A stretch of 64,000 bases of DNA, taken from contig NZ_CP070499.1 in assembly GCF_016925615.1 (NCBI RefSeq), positions 5,022,001-5,086,000 on the forward strand. Direction: 5' to 3'. This document shows, piece by piece, positions 9,222 through 17,626 of this stretch. A model generated the notes under the pieces. The model did not search any database. It saw nothing but the letters and a program-made list of their open reading frames with translations, and was not told the origin of the DNA. A program made the translations under genes and the position numbers. Position 1 is the first letter of the stretch. The number at the start of each line of letters is the position of its first letter. Source of the DNA: Natronosporangium hydrolyticum. Lineage in GTDB: Bacteria; Actinomycetota; Actinomycetes; Mycobacteriales; Micromonosporaceae.

Positions 9222-9907
9222 CCAACCCGGCAGAGCCGTCCCCACCGCTGCGGGTCCTCATCGTCGATGACCAACAGCTGGTCCGCAGCGGATTCCGGAT
9301 GATCCTCGAGTCCGAACCCGACATCGAGGTCACCGGCGAAGCGGCGACCGGCGCGGAAGCGATCACCATGACCGCTGCCGGCCGCCCGGATGTGGTGCTG
9401 ATGGATGTCCAGATGCCGGATCTGGACGGGTTGAGCGCAACCCGCCAGATCCTGGCTTCCGAACCAACCGACCTGGATCCCCCCAAGGTGGTGATGGTGA
9501 CCACGTTCGACCGCGAGGATTATCTGTTCGAGGCGCTGCGGGCCGGAGCCAGCGGATTCCTGCTGAAGAACGCCGGCCCGGAAGACTTGATTGCCTCGGT
9601 TCGCGCGGTCGCCCGCGGCGACGCCCTGCTCTCACCCGAGGTGACCCGCCGGGTGCTGGCCCGGTTCACCGCGCCGACGCCCGCGCTCGGGACCTTCCGG
9701 CCGCCCGCCTTGACCGACCGGGAACATGAGGTGCTGGTGTTGCTGGCCCGCGGCGCCACCAACACCGAGATCGCCGCACAGCTCTATCTCGGCGAGACCA
9801 CGGTCAAGACGCACGTCTCGCGAATCCTGCACAAGCTCGAGCTACGGGACCGGGCACAGGCGGTGGTCTTCGCCTACGAGCACGGTGTGGTCGCCCCCGG
9901 CGCCTGA
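9218..9907 (+). CDS. Two-component response regulator, NarL/LuxR family
   Basis: DNA-binding partner of the upstream kinase, 229 residues. The receiver domain is at residues ~11-130 with acidic pocket DD at 17-18, phospho-acceptor Asp63 in VVLMDVQMPDLDG and a conserved Lys in FLLKNAG. The LuxR helix-turn-helix is at ~165-225 (LTDREHEVLVLLARG, NTEIAAQLYLGETTVKTHVS). The start codon overlaps the kinase stop. A small GC hairpin (gacccc/ggggtc at 9934-9948) lies just downstream, so readthrough into the ABC genes may be limited. Confidence 0.95.
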   Translation: MTNPAEPSPPLRVLIVDDQQLVRSGFRMILESEPDIEVTGEAATGAEAITMTAAGRPDVVLMDVQMPDLDGLSATRQILASEPTDLDPPKVVMVTTFDREDYLFEALRAGASGFLLKNAGPEDLIASVRAVARGDALLSPEVTRRVLARFTAPTPALGTFRPPALTDREHEVLVLLARGATNTEIAAQLYLGETTVKTHVSRILHKLELRDRAQAVVFAYEHGVVAPGA

Positions 9908-10092
9908 CCTTGGGCTCCCCGCACCCACCAGAAGACCCCACCGGGGTCCCCGGGCAGACCCCAGCGGCGGTTAGAGGGCGGGTCCGTCGCGCGGAGGAGT
10001 TCGGTGTTCATTCCCGCGCCGGACGCGGCCGCCGAGCTGCCCGCCTACGCTCGGGTGGGCAATCGGACGACGACCGGGAGGGACCCAGCCGG

Positions 10093-10977
10093 ATGTTGGC
10101 GCTACGGTCGGTGAGTCGCAGCTTCGGCGACCACCAGGTGCTCCACGATGTATCCTTTGAGGTGGGTGCGGGCACGATGACGGGCTTCGTCGGCGCCAAC
10201 GGCGCCGGCAAGACCACGGCGATGCGGATCATCCTGGGGGTGCTCGGCGCGGACAGCGGCACCGTCAGTTGGCGGGGCAGCCCGATCGACCAGACGACCC
10301 GGCAGCGATTCGGTTACATGCCCGAAGAACGCGGCCTCTACCCGAAGATGAAGGTCGCCGAGCAGATCGTCTATCTGGCCCGGTTGCACGGGCTGGACCA
10401 GCCCACCGCCCGACGCAACTGCGCCGACCTGCTGGAGCAGCTGGAGCTGACCGAACGCGCCGACGACCCGGTCGAGCAACTCTCCCTCGGCAATCAGCAA
10501 CGAGCACAGATCGCCGCCGCCCTGGCCTTCGAACCCGAACTGCTGATTCTCGACGAGCCCTTCTCCGGCCTGGACCCGCTCGCCGTGGAGACGGTCCTCT
10601 CGGTGCTTCGGGAGCGGGCCCGAACGGGTGTCCCGGTGCTCTTCTCCAGCCACCAGCTCGAGGTGGTCGAGCGGCTCTGCGACAACCTGGTGGTTATCGC
10701 GGAGGGCCGCATCGCCGCCGCCGGGGCGCGGGCCGAGCTGCAACAACGGCAGGGCCCGCCCCGGTACGAACTCACCGTCGACGACGACGCCGGTTGGATT
10801 CGGGACATGCCCCACACCACGGTCGTGGAGTTGGCCGGTGCCACCGTGCAGTTCGACGTGACGGTCGCCGGTGCCGAGCAGGTGGTCCTGCAGGAGGCGA
10901 CGCGGCGGGGGCCGGTGCACAGCTTCCGACCCATCGTGCCCACATTGAGCGAAATCTTCCGGGAGGTCATCCGATGA
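10093..10977 (+). CDS. ABC transporter ATP-binding protein (NatA-like)
   Basis: ATPase subunit of an ABC-2 type exporter, 294 residues. Walker A is GANGAGKTTAMRI, the signature region is LSLGNQQRAQIAAAL (LSLGNQQ, a common NatA/DrrA variant), Walker B is LLILDEPFSGLDP and the switch His is in FSSHQLEVVE. The C-terminal ~80 residues form the extra domain usual in this subfamily. The start MLALRSVSRSFG was chosen because the open frame upstream has no family similarity. It overlaps the permease by 4 bases. It lies 185 bases after a two-component regulator, suggesting induced efflux of a toxic or cell-envelope compound. Confidence 0.94.
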   Translation: MLALRSVSRSFGDHQVLHDVSFEVGAGTMTGFVGANGAGKTTAMRIILGVLGADSGTVSWRGSPIDQTTRQRFGYMPEERGLYPKMKVAEQIVYLARLHGLDQPTARRNCADLLEQLELTERADDPVEQLSLGNQQRAQIAAALAFEPELLILDEPFSGLDPLAVETVLSVLRERARTGVPVLFSSHQLEVVERLCDNLVVIAEGRIAAAGARAELQQRQGPPRYELTVDDDAGWIRDMPHTTVVELAGATVQFDVTVAGAEQVVLQEATRRGPVHSFRPIVPTLSEIFREVIR

Positions 10978-12107
10978 GTTCCGCAGGCAGCCCGACGATC
11001 ACCCGGGAGCCGCAGCCTCACCGGCCGGACGCTCCCCGCACCAACGCCACCTGGGCGGCCACCCGGCTGGTCGCCGAACGAGAAATCAGCACTCAGCTCC
11101 GCACCAAAGGGTTCTGGATAACCCTCGCCGTCTTCGTGGTGGGCCTGCTGGCGGCGACGATCCTGCCTGGCCTCTTCGGTGGGGACGACCGGGTCACCGT
11201 CGCTGTCGCTGGTCCGGCAGCGGCCGAGGCGGTGGCGGCGACTGACTTCGAGGTCGAGCCGGTCACCGACCGGGCCGCCGCCGAGGAGCTGGTGCGCGAT
11301 GGGGAGGTGGACGGGGCGGTCATCGACGGCCCGGCTGGGCCGCTGGTGATCGGACTCGCGGATCCGCCCACCGCAGTAGTGTCCGGGTTGAGCCAGTCGC
11401 CGCCGGTCGAGCTGCTCGAACCCGACGAGGTGGGCGGCGGGTTGCGGTTCCTGGTCGCCTTCGCCTTCGCCCTGGCGTTCATGATGTTCTCCTTCTCGGG
11501 CATGGCGATCGCCCAGAGCGTCGTTACCGAGAAGCAGACCAGAATCGTCGAGATCCTGGTCGCGACGATCCCGATCCGGGCGATCCTGGCCGGCAAGATA
11601 ATCGGTCACTCGTTGCTGGTCTTCGCGCAACTGGCCCTGCTCGCCATGGTCGCCCCGATCGGTCTCCGCGCCGGCGACCAGTCGCAGCTGCTGTCGCTGC
11701 TCGCGCCGGCGCTCGGCTGGTTCCTGCCGTTCTTCGCGCTCGGCTTCGTACTCCTGGCGACGATGTGGTCGGTGGCTGGCTCGATCGTGAGCCGGCAGGA
11801 GGACCTCGGCAGCACCGCCGCCCCGATCATCGCGGTGGTCATGCTGCCCTACTTCGGAGTGGTCTTCTTCTTCGAGAACACCCTGGTGATGACCATCCTG
11901 TCCTATGTGCCATTCTCGGCCGCGGTGGCGATGCCGGTCCGGCTGTTCGCCGGGGAGGCCCAGCCGTGGGAGCCTTTCGTCTCGATGCTCGGTCTGGTGG
12001 CCACCATGATCGCCGGGGTGTTGATCGGGAGCCGGCTCTACGCTGGTTCGTTGCTGCGGACCGGGTCCCGGGTCAAGCTACGGCAGGCCTGGTCCCAGCG
12101 TAGCTAG
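10974..12107 (+). CDS. ABC-2 type transporter permease (NatB-like)
   Basis: Membrane subunit of the exporter, 377 residues. The first transmembrane helix is near residue 50 (FWITLAVFVVGLLAATILP). An extracytoplasmic domain of ~120 residues follows, then about five further helices from ~residue 160. The segment SVVTEKQTRIVEILVATIP is the hallmark of NatB/YhaP permeases. The start codon sits inside the stop of the ATPase gene (ATGA). The substrate is unknown; the relatives named export sodium, antibiotics or peptides. The gene is convergent with the next leftward gene, separated by 25 bases that include a short 6-bp hairpin. Confidence 0.92.
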   Translation: MSSAGSPTITREPQPHRPDAPRTNATWAATRLVAEREISTQLRTKGFWITLAVFVVGLLAATILPGLFGGDDRVTVAVAGPAAAEAVAATDFEVEPVTDRAAAEELVRDGEVDGAVIDGPAGPLVIGLADPPTAVVSGLSQSPPVELLEPDEVGGGLRFLVAFAFALAFMMFSFSGMAIAQSVVTEKQTRIVEILVATIPIRAILAGKIIGHSLLVFAQLALLAMVAPIGLRAGDQSQLLSLLAPALGWFLPFFALGFVLLATMWSVAGSIVSRQEDLGSTAAPIIAVVMLPYFGVVFFFENTLVMTILSYVPFSAAVAMPVRLFAGEAQPWEPFVSMLGLVATMIAGVLIGSRLYAGSLLRTGSRVKLRQAWSQRS

Positions 12108-12132
12108 CACCGGCAGCGGTGCGACGGCGAAC

Positions 12133-12981
12133 TCACCGATGGGGAGGTGGTGGGGTGGGAACCGCTCGGCGCCGACGTAGCGCCCGGGCGGTGCCCACCC
12201 CGCCAACCAGCAGCAGACCCGTGAGCAGCGTCGGCACCCCCCACGGGTAGTGCTCGGTCTCCACCGCAAAGGTTGCGCCGGCCAGGTCACCGGAGATCAG
12301 ATACTGGCCGAGGGCCGGGGCGGGAAGCTCGACCGGCACCTCATAGCTGCGCTCCTCCCCGACCGCGACGCCGGCCAAATCCGGGGCGGGCGCGATGGTG
12401 TCGGCGTGCCCACCGCGTCCGACCAACAGGGTGAGCGGCGGATCGGCGACCGGGCCACCGCCAGCGTGCCGAACCGTCACGAGGATGGTCCGGTCGACGG
12501 GCCCGCCAAACCAGGCCGACCAGCCGCGCTCCGGTCTCACCGAAAGGTCGACGATCGCCAGCTCACCCGGCGGCTCTACCTCCTCCGGCGGCTCCGCCGC
12601 GAACCCGGTGACCTCGACCTCCGTCGTAGCGAGACGGGTGCCTGCAACGTCGCGGACCCGGACCGAGCAGGGGCACGGGACCGGCGGCGCGGTCACCGGT
12701 AGACGTACCGTGGCGGCGCCGTCCGGTTGCGGAAAGGTCTGCACCCCGGCGCCGACCGCGCAGTCGGCGGCGCCGCGGGCCGCGTCGTTGCCGCACAGCT
12801 CGACGATCGCGAGTTCGGCGGGCCACCCGGTCAGCCGTACCGTCAGCTCGCCCCCCACCTCGACCACCGAGTCGTCCACAGTAATCTCGACGGTGGTGGC
12901 TCCGCTGGCGGGCGTACCCGGCCACAGGGTGGCGATCGTCAACAGCCCGGCCCACCCGCACCGTAGCCAGGGCCGGGTCAT
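12133..12981 (-). CDS. Secreted membrane-anchored Ig-like protein, function unknown
   Basis: 282 residues. A signal peptide ends at ~residue 26 (TPASGA). The extracellular beta-rich region starts TTVEITVDDSVVEVGGELTV and contains a four-Cys pattern (ELCGNDAARGAADCAVG and PVPCPCSVRV), as in neocarzinostatin-like Ig folds. A second, CARDB/NEW3-like section covers ~130-225. A C-terminal membrane helix (VPTLLTGLLLVGGVGTA) is followed by an Arg-rich tail, so the protein is anchored rather than sortase-linked. The start overlaps the upstream gene's stop by 4 bases, making a two-gene surface operon with the DUF916-like protein. Function not recognised. Confidence 0.75.
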   Translation of the reverse strand: MTRPWLRCGWAGLLTIATLWPGTPASGATTVEITVDDSVVEVGGELTVRLTGWPAELAIVELCGNDAARGAADCAVGAGVQTFPQPDGAATVRLPVTAPPVPCPCSVRVRDVAGTRLATTEVEVTGFAAEPPEEVEPPGELAIVDLSVRPERGWSAWFGGPVDRTILVTVRHAGGGPVADPPLTLLVGRGGHADTIAPAPDLAGVAVGEERSYEVPVELPAPALGQYLISGDLAGATFAVETEHYPWGVPTLLTGLLLVGGVGTARALRRRRAVPTPPPPHR

Positions 12982-14057
12982 GAGGAGGGCCGCCCGGCAG
13001 CGCCCGGTCGCTGGGCCGCCGCCCGACGGCGACGGATCCGCCGGACCGCCACCACCGCGCCGCCCACCAGCAGCACCGCGACCAACAGCCAGGGGATCGC
13101 CCACACCCCGGTGGTACGCCGAACCTGCGGCATCGGGCCGTCCGAGCTGACCGCGTCCACTTCGATCGCGGCGGTCAACCGGAGCACGGGCGCGAGCCCG
13201 GTCACCGTCTCGGTGACCGTCAGCGTGCTGCCCGGCAGCAGTTCGGGCAGCTCGGTCTGACCGCTGGTGGCCAACCGCCAGCGGAACGGGCCGGTTACCC
13301 GCACCTGGCTATCGCCGCCGACCCGCAGGTTGCCGGTGTTCCGCAGCACGTAGGTGACGGTCATCCGGTGCTCTCCCCAGGGCGCGATCGGATTGTCGTA
13401 CGACACCTGCACCGATTCGACCTGCACCGCGGGCTCGGCCGGCCCGGCCACCCGGACGTACACCCGGGCGGCCACCCGACGATCCAGGTCGACTAGCTGC
13501 CCGTCGGCGTCGTTGGTGCGGGAAGTGAGGGAGGCGACGATGCCGCCGGCATGGTCGCCGGGGGTGGCGTTCGCCGGGACTCGGAGCCGGAACTCCACCT
13601 CCAGCGTTTCGCCGGCGGGAACCCGGTACCGCCCCTGCGCCATGCCGACCCAGGTGGCGAGCCCGCTGGCGGGTTCGTCCGCCGGCAGCAGCGCGAAACC
13701 GCCGTCCGGGGTGGTGTACGCGTCGGTAGGGTAGACCTCGAAGTCTAATGTGGTGCTGCTGAAGTTGGTGATCGTCGCGGAGTCGACGAGTTCACCTCCG
13801 GGCACCAGGTCGTAGGTGAACCAGCTCCGGCCGGTCGGCCCGGCCTCGCGGGTGGGCTGCACCGCCCACCGGATCTCGGGATCGTCGGGCAAGCTCTGTT
13901 GGCTGGCCGGCACGGCGCCGGCCGGCGCTACCGCAGTCGGCGCTGCGGCAGCCGGCGATGCGGCGGCCGGGGTGAGGTCGGGCGGCGCGGCCAGCAACGC
14001 GATCAGCGCGGCGAGCGCGATCCGGGGTGCTCGGCGGACGAGGGGTGATGACGGCAT
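12978..14057 (-). CDS. DUF916/WxL-interacting-like surface protein with C-terminal anchor
   Basis: 359 residues. It has a signal peptide (ALAALIALLAAPPDL..), then an Ala/Pro-rich stretch and a beta-sandwich region (FTYDLVPGGELVDSATITNF, VPAGETLEVEFRLRVPANAT) that matches the layout of DUF916-type proteins. Those in Firmicutes bind WxL proteins or peptidoglycan. A second Ig-like module (~205-300) follows. The C-terminus is one transmembrane helix (IPWLLVAVLLVGGAVVAV) and a basic tail. It is the first gene of a pair with the smaller anchored protein. Proximity to htaA suggests a cell-surface role; a link to heme is not shown. Confidence 0.72.
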   Translation of the reverse strand: MPSSPLVRRAPRIALAALIALLAAPPDLTPAAASPAAAAPTAVAPAGAVPASQQSLPDDPEIRWAVQPTREAGPTGRSWFTYDLVPGGELVDSATITNFSSTTLDFEVYPTDAYTTPDGGFALLPADEPASGLATWVGMAQGRYRVPAGETLEVEFRLRVPANATPGDHAGGIVASLTSRTNDADGQLVDLDRRVAARVYVRVAGPAEPAVQVESVQVSYDNPIAPWGEHRMTVTYVLRNTGNLRVGGDSQVRVTGPFRWRLATSGQTELPELLPGSTLTVTETVTGLAPVLRLTAAIEVDAVSSDGPMPQVRRTTGVWAIPWLLVAVLLVGGAVVAVRRIRRRRAAAQRPGAAGRPSS

Positions 14058-14081
14058 GAGGTCGCTCTCGGACGGAAGAGA

Positions 14082-14128
14082 GCTCGCCCCGGGGAGAGGT
14101 CTGCCAACCGGTGATCCCCGGGGCGAGC
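14082..14128 (-). terminator. Terminator hairpin of htaA
   Basis: Perfect 14-bp inverted repeat (arms 14082-14095 and 14115-14128, left arm gctcgccccgggga) with a 19-base loop. It lies 7 bases downstream of the htaA stop and ends the heme gene before the next leftward two-gene operon. No clear U-tract follows, as is common in GC-rich actinomycetes. Confidence 0.75.
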
Positions 14129-14134
14129 GGTCGG

Positions 14135-15637
14135 TCACGCCAACGTGAGGGTCAACGTGGCGGTGTAGCGGCCGGGAGCGGCCGAACCGGGGATGCCCAG
14201 GTTCAGCTCGGCGCCGCATTCGAAGGTGCCGGCGCTGGCGCCGGCGCCAGCCGAGCACAAGGTACGCGCGTCGCCGAGCCCGGAGCCGACCGGTGAGCCC
14301 GGTGCGACCAGACCAGGTCCGCTCACCACGTCGGCCTGCGGCGCCCAGCCGAGCTGGTTGCCGGGGAAGGTGCCGGCGTCGCCGGTGAACTCACCGACCT
14401 GCCCGACCAGGCTCCAGCCTGCGTTGGTGCCGCGCAGATCCTCTACCTCGGCCTGGTTCAGCTCGCCAGTGGCGGTACCGCCGATCGCCGCGTCCGAGAG
14501 CTGCACCGAGTCACCGGCGACCGAGAGGGTGAGCGGCCCGCCGAGCACGTCCACCGTGATCTGTTGCTCGTCGCTGCCACCGGTGCCGGGTGGGCCACCG
14601 GCGAACTCGATCGGGGTCCGGGTGTCCTGGCTGCGGTCGGGCTGGCCGTGCGCCCGCATCGTGACCACATAGCACTGCTGACTGACGCAGTCGACCTGGT
14701 TGCCACCGCCATCGGTGTACTCTCCGGCGACCTCGAGCGTGGTGCTGAAGGTGCCGTCCGAGTTGAGCCGATCCTGGTTGCCTCCAGGGTTGCCACCGGG
14801 GTGTACCCACTTGGCGCTCAGGTACTGCGACGAATCGCTCCACCAGTCGCCGGTCGCCGGCCCGAACGCCAGGTTGATCCCGGGCGAGGTCGGGTCGAAG
14901 CCGGAGCCACTGACCTGGATCGTGGCGCCGGCCGGGTCGAGGCCGCTGGCCGGGGTGACGGTGACCGTCGCGGTCTCTGGATCGGTGGGCACCGAGCCGT
15001 CGGTGCTGAAGGCGAAGGAGACCGGGTCGAGCGCCTCCCCCGCCCCGTAGAAGCCGGCGAACGCCTCGGCGCCGTTGGCGGTCATGGTGGCCGCCAGGGC
15101 TTCCCACCGGACCACGCCGCCGTCGACGATCGGCGAGCTGCCGGCGGTGGCCAGCTCCGCGATCTCGGCCTGGACCTCGTCGACCGGCTCGAAGCCACCG
15201 CCCGAGGTGACCAGCTCCACATCGGCGAGCAGGACTCCGTTTCCGCCGCTGATGACGACGGTCGGGTTGGCGATCGTGATCTCGAAGAAGTGGGCCGGGT
15301 AAGAGAAGACGATGGTGCCACCATGGTGGACGGTGGTGGCGCCGCTACTGTCATCGTAGGTGCCGCCGGTGACCGGAAAGCGGAACGTGCCGTCGCTGTT
15401 GACGGCGGCACCGTCGCTAGCCGCGATTGGCGGGTTACCGTTGCCGTTCGATACGTACTGCCGGAACGACTGTTTGAATCCCCAGTCGAGATGGCCGTCG
15501 GCGATGTCGGATTCCGCCGCGGCCGCGACGCCGACACCGCCGGTGGCGGCGGCCACCAGGCCCACCGCGACTGCCGCCACCCATCGCGCCGCCCGGGCCA
15601 GCCCGGCCCGTCGTGGTCGCGCACTGCCTGTCGTCAT
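14135..15637 (-). CDS. htaA: HtaA-domain heme-binding surface/secreted protein
   Basis: Heme receptor of 500 residues. The signal peptide (~45 residues) ends in GVGVAAAAES. Residues ~46-210 form an HtaA domain, opening with HLDWGFKQSFRQYV and containing GTIVFSYPAHFFEITIANP. A neocarzinostatin-like Ig module covers ~225-365 (GATIQVSGSGFD, a Cys pair VDCVSQQCYVV, then DRSQDTRTPIEFAG). A beta-rich C-terminal section follows. No C-terminal membrane helix or LPxTG is present, so it may be secreted. It is divergent from the hmuTUV operon, with an IdeR-like box 33 bases upstream of its start and a ggaagga ribosome site. Only one HtaA domain is seen; corynebacterial HtaA has two. Confidence 0.88.
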   Translation of the reverse strand: MTTGSARPRRAGLARAARWVAAVAVGLVAAATGGVGVAAAAESDIADGHLDWGFKQSFRQYVSNGNGNPPIAASDGAAVNSDGTFRFPVTGGTYDDSSGATTVHHGGTIVFSYPAHFFEITIANPTVVISGGNGVLLADVELVTSGGGFEPVDEVQAEIAELATAGSSPIVDGGVVRWEALAATMTANGAEAFAGFYGAGEALDPVSFAFSTDGSVPTDPETATVTVTPASGLDPAGATIQVSGSGFDPTSPGINLAFGPATGDWWSDSSQYLSAKWVHPGGNPGGNQDRLNSDGTFSTTLEVAGEYTDGGGNQVDCVSQQCYVVTMRAHGQPDRSQDTRTPIEFAGGPPGTGGSDEQQITVDVLGGPLTLSVAGDSVQLSDAAIGGTATGELNQAEVEDLRGTNAGWSLVGQVGEFTGDAGTFPGNQLGWAPQADVVSGPGLVAPGSPVGSGLGDARTLCSAGAGASAGTFECGAELNLGIPGSAAPGRYTATLTLTLA

Positions 15638-15669
15638 GCACCGGTCCTTCCGGATATTGAAGCCGCTAG

Positions 15670-15688
15670 TGAGGCTAGCCTTACCTAA
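15670..15688 (-). promoter_or_regulatory. IdeR/DtxR-like iron box, htaA side
   Basis: Read on the minus strand the 19 bases are ttaggtaaggctagcctca. They match 16 of 19 positions of the actinobacterial IdeR/DmdR consensus TTAGGTTAGGCTAACCTAA. The site lies 33 bases before the htaA start, where bound repressor would block the promoter under iron-replete conditions. Confidence 0.75.
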
Positions 15689-15693
15689 CGAGC

Positions 15694-15712
15694 TTAGGTT
15701 AGGCTTACCTCG
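15694..15712 (+). promoter_or_regulatory. IdeR/DtxR-like iron box, hmu operon side
   Basis: ttaggttaggcttacctcg matches 16 of 19 positions of the IdeR consensus. It lies 41 bases before the first gene of the rightward heme operon and 5 bases from the partner box, so the two divergent units likely respond to iron together. Confidence 0.78.
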
Positions 15713-15752
15713 TGAGGCCGTCAACCCCGGCGACCGACCAAGGAGGACCCCG

Positions 15753-16619
15753 ATGCGTGAACTGGCCCGCCGCCGGTTGCTCCCCACCTGTGCGCTGTTG
15801 GCGCTGGCCGCACCGGTCGCCAGCAGCGCCGCCGCGGGCCCGGCCGCCGCCGCGCAGAGCTCCGGCACCGGACCGGAGGGGCAGCAGGTAACCGTCTCCA
15901 CCACCACCGGAATCGACCGCAGTGGTGCGACCGTCACGGTGCAGGGCAGCGGCTTCGACACCAACAAGGGCATCTACGTCGCGTACTGCGTGGACAATGG
16001 CCCGGGCGTGCTCCCGAGCCCCTGCGGCGGGGGCGCGGACACCAGCGGCTCGCTCGGAGCATCGCACTGGATCTCGGACAATCCGCCCTCGTACGCCGGG
16101 GATCTCGCCGTCCCGTACGACTCGGGTGGGTCGTTCTCAGTGACGCTCCGGCTGACCCCGACCATCGGCGACATCGACTGCCTGGCCGGTGGCTGCGCCG
16201 TGGTCACCCGAGCCGACCACACCCGCGGCGCCGACCGTACCCAGGACGTCCGGGTGCCGGTCAGCTTCGCCGGCAGCGGCGGCGGCGAGCCCGACGGGAG
16301 CCGCAGCGGCGACACCGGCGCCGGCACCAGCGATGGCGGCAGCAACGACGGTGGCAGCCCGGCCGGCTCCGGTAGCGACCCCAACGGTGCCGACGGATCC
16401 GGTGACGGCGACCCGGCCGAGCCGGAGCCGGCCGGTGGCGTGGCGCCGGCGCCGAGCGCGGCCGCCACCCCGGCTCCGGAGGAGCTCTCGATCGCCCGGG
16501 TCAGCAGCAGCGGCACCGCCGGTACCTGGTGGTGGACGGCGACCGCGAGCCTTGCCACCCTACTCCTCGGACTCATCGTCACCAATCGGGTGATCCGGCG
16601 CCGGCGGGCCGCTCCGTGA
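15753..16619 (+). CDS. Anchored HtaA-associated Ig-fold protein (heme locus)
   Basis: 288 residues with a strong ribosome site (aggagg at 15741). A signal peptide of ~34 residues is followed by one Ig-like module (~38-180). This module is homologous to the middle module of the divergent HtaA protein: both show GAT..V.GSGFD, a late Cys pair (DCLAGGCAVV), then DR.QD.R.P..FAG. A long Gly/Ser/Asp/Pro-rich linker (~182-255), a C-terminal membrane helix (TATASLATLLLGLIVTN) and a RRRR tail follow. There is no HtaA domain. The likely role is a cell-wall-spanning heme relay between HtaA and HmuT; this is inferred from context. The stop overlaps the hmuT GTG start. Confidence 0.78.
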   Translation: MRELARRRLLPTCALLALAAPVASSAAAGPAAAAQSSGTGPEGQQVTVSTTTGIDRSGATVTVQGSGFDTNKGIYVAYCVDNGPGVLPSPCGGGADTSGSLGASHWISDNPPSYAGDLAVPYDSGGSFSVTLRLTPTIGDIDCLAGGCAVVTRADHTRGADRTQDVRVPVSFAGSGGGEPDGSRSGDTGAGTSDGGSNDGGSPAGSGSDPNGADGSGDGDPAEPEPAGGVAPAPSAAATPAPEELSIARVSSSGTAGTWWWTATASLATLLLGLIVTNRVIRRRRAAP

Positions 16620-17626
16620 GCCCCCGGCGCAGCCTCACCGCGGCCACCCTCGCGGCGCTGATGCTCGGAGCCGCCGGCTGCGCCGCCGCCGACCCGGCCG
16701 ACGCCGCCGACGACTGTGGGCCGACCACCGCCACCGTCGGCTCCGACGACATCACCCCGGTCTCGCCACCGCCGACCCCAGCCCTGCCGGTCACCGTGAC
16801 CTCCGCCGACGGCGCCGAGGTCACGGTGACCGACGCCAGCCGGATCCTGCCGGTCAATCTGTATGGTTCGATCGCTGAGATCGTCTTCAGTCTCGGGTTG
16901 GGCGACCGGGTGGTGGGTCGCGACACCGCCACCACCTTCCCGGCCGCGGCCGAGCTGCCGCTGGTCACCCCCGGCGGCCACGATCTGGCCGCCGAAGGGG
17001 TGCTGGCGCTGGACCCGACCGTCGTCCTCGCCGACGCCAGCATCGGCCCGCCCGAGGTGCTCGATCAGCTGCGCCGCAGCGGCATCCCGGTGGTGTTGAT
17101 CGACGACGAGCAGACCCTGCCCGCCGTCACTCTCCACATTCGTGAGATCGCCGCCGCCCTCGGGGTGGTCGAGGCCGGCGAGGAGCTGGTGACCCGGGTG
17201 GAGCAGGAGATCGACGAGGCTCGCGCCACCGCCCCCACCGGCGCAGACCCGCTGCGGGTCGCCTTCCTCTACCTGCGCGGCACCGCCGGGGTGTATCTGC
17301 TCGCCGGCGAGGACTCCGGTGCGGACGCGATGATCGAAGCGATCGGGGCCGAGGACGCCGGCAGCGCGATCGGCATCTCTGGTTTCCGGCCACTGACCAG
17401 CGAAGGTCTGATCAACGCCGGCCCCGAGGTGATCCTGGTGATGTCCGAGGGTCTGGACTCGGTCGGCGGCATCGAGGGCCTGCTCGAGCTGCCCGGCGTG
17501 GCCCAGACCCCCGCCGGCGAACAGCAACGGATCGTGGACATGGCCGACGGGGTCCTGCTCAGCTTCGGCGCCCGCACCGGGGAAGCGGTGGCGGCGCTCG
17601 CCGAGGCGGTGCACGGCACGTGCTGA
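16616..17626 (+). CDS. hmuT: Heme ABC transporter substrate-binding lipoprotein HmuT
   Basis: Captures heme outside the membrane and hands it to HmuUV. It has 336 residues, a GTG start overlapping the previous stop (GTGA), and a lipobox LGAAGC. The periplasmic-binding-protein type III fold is shown by ASRILPVNLYGSIAEIVFSLG, DRVVGRDTATTFPAAAELP, VLALDPTVVLAD and GISGFRPLTSEGLINAGPEV. The order and iron boxes match hmuTUV loci of corynebacteria, where HmuT works with HtaA. The next gene starts within the stop region (TGATG). Confidence 0.92.
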   Translation: MSPRRSLTAATLAALMLGAAGCAAADPADAADDCGPTTATVGSDDITPVSPPPTPALPVTVTSADGAEVTVTDASRILPVNLYGSIAEIVFSLGLGDRVVGRDTATTFPAAAELPLVTPGGHDLAAEGVLALDPTVVLADASIGPPEVLDQLRRSGIPVVLIDDEQTLPAVTLHIREIAAALGVVEAGEELVTRVEQEIDEARATAPTGADPLRVAFLYLRGTAGVYLLAGEDSGADAMIEAIGAEDAGSAIGISGFRPLTSEGLINAGPEVILVMSEGLDSVGGIEGLLELPGVAQTPAGEQQRIVDMADGVLLSFGARTGEAVAALAEAVHGTC

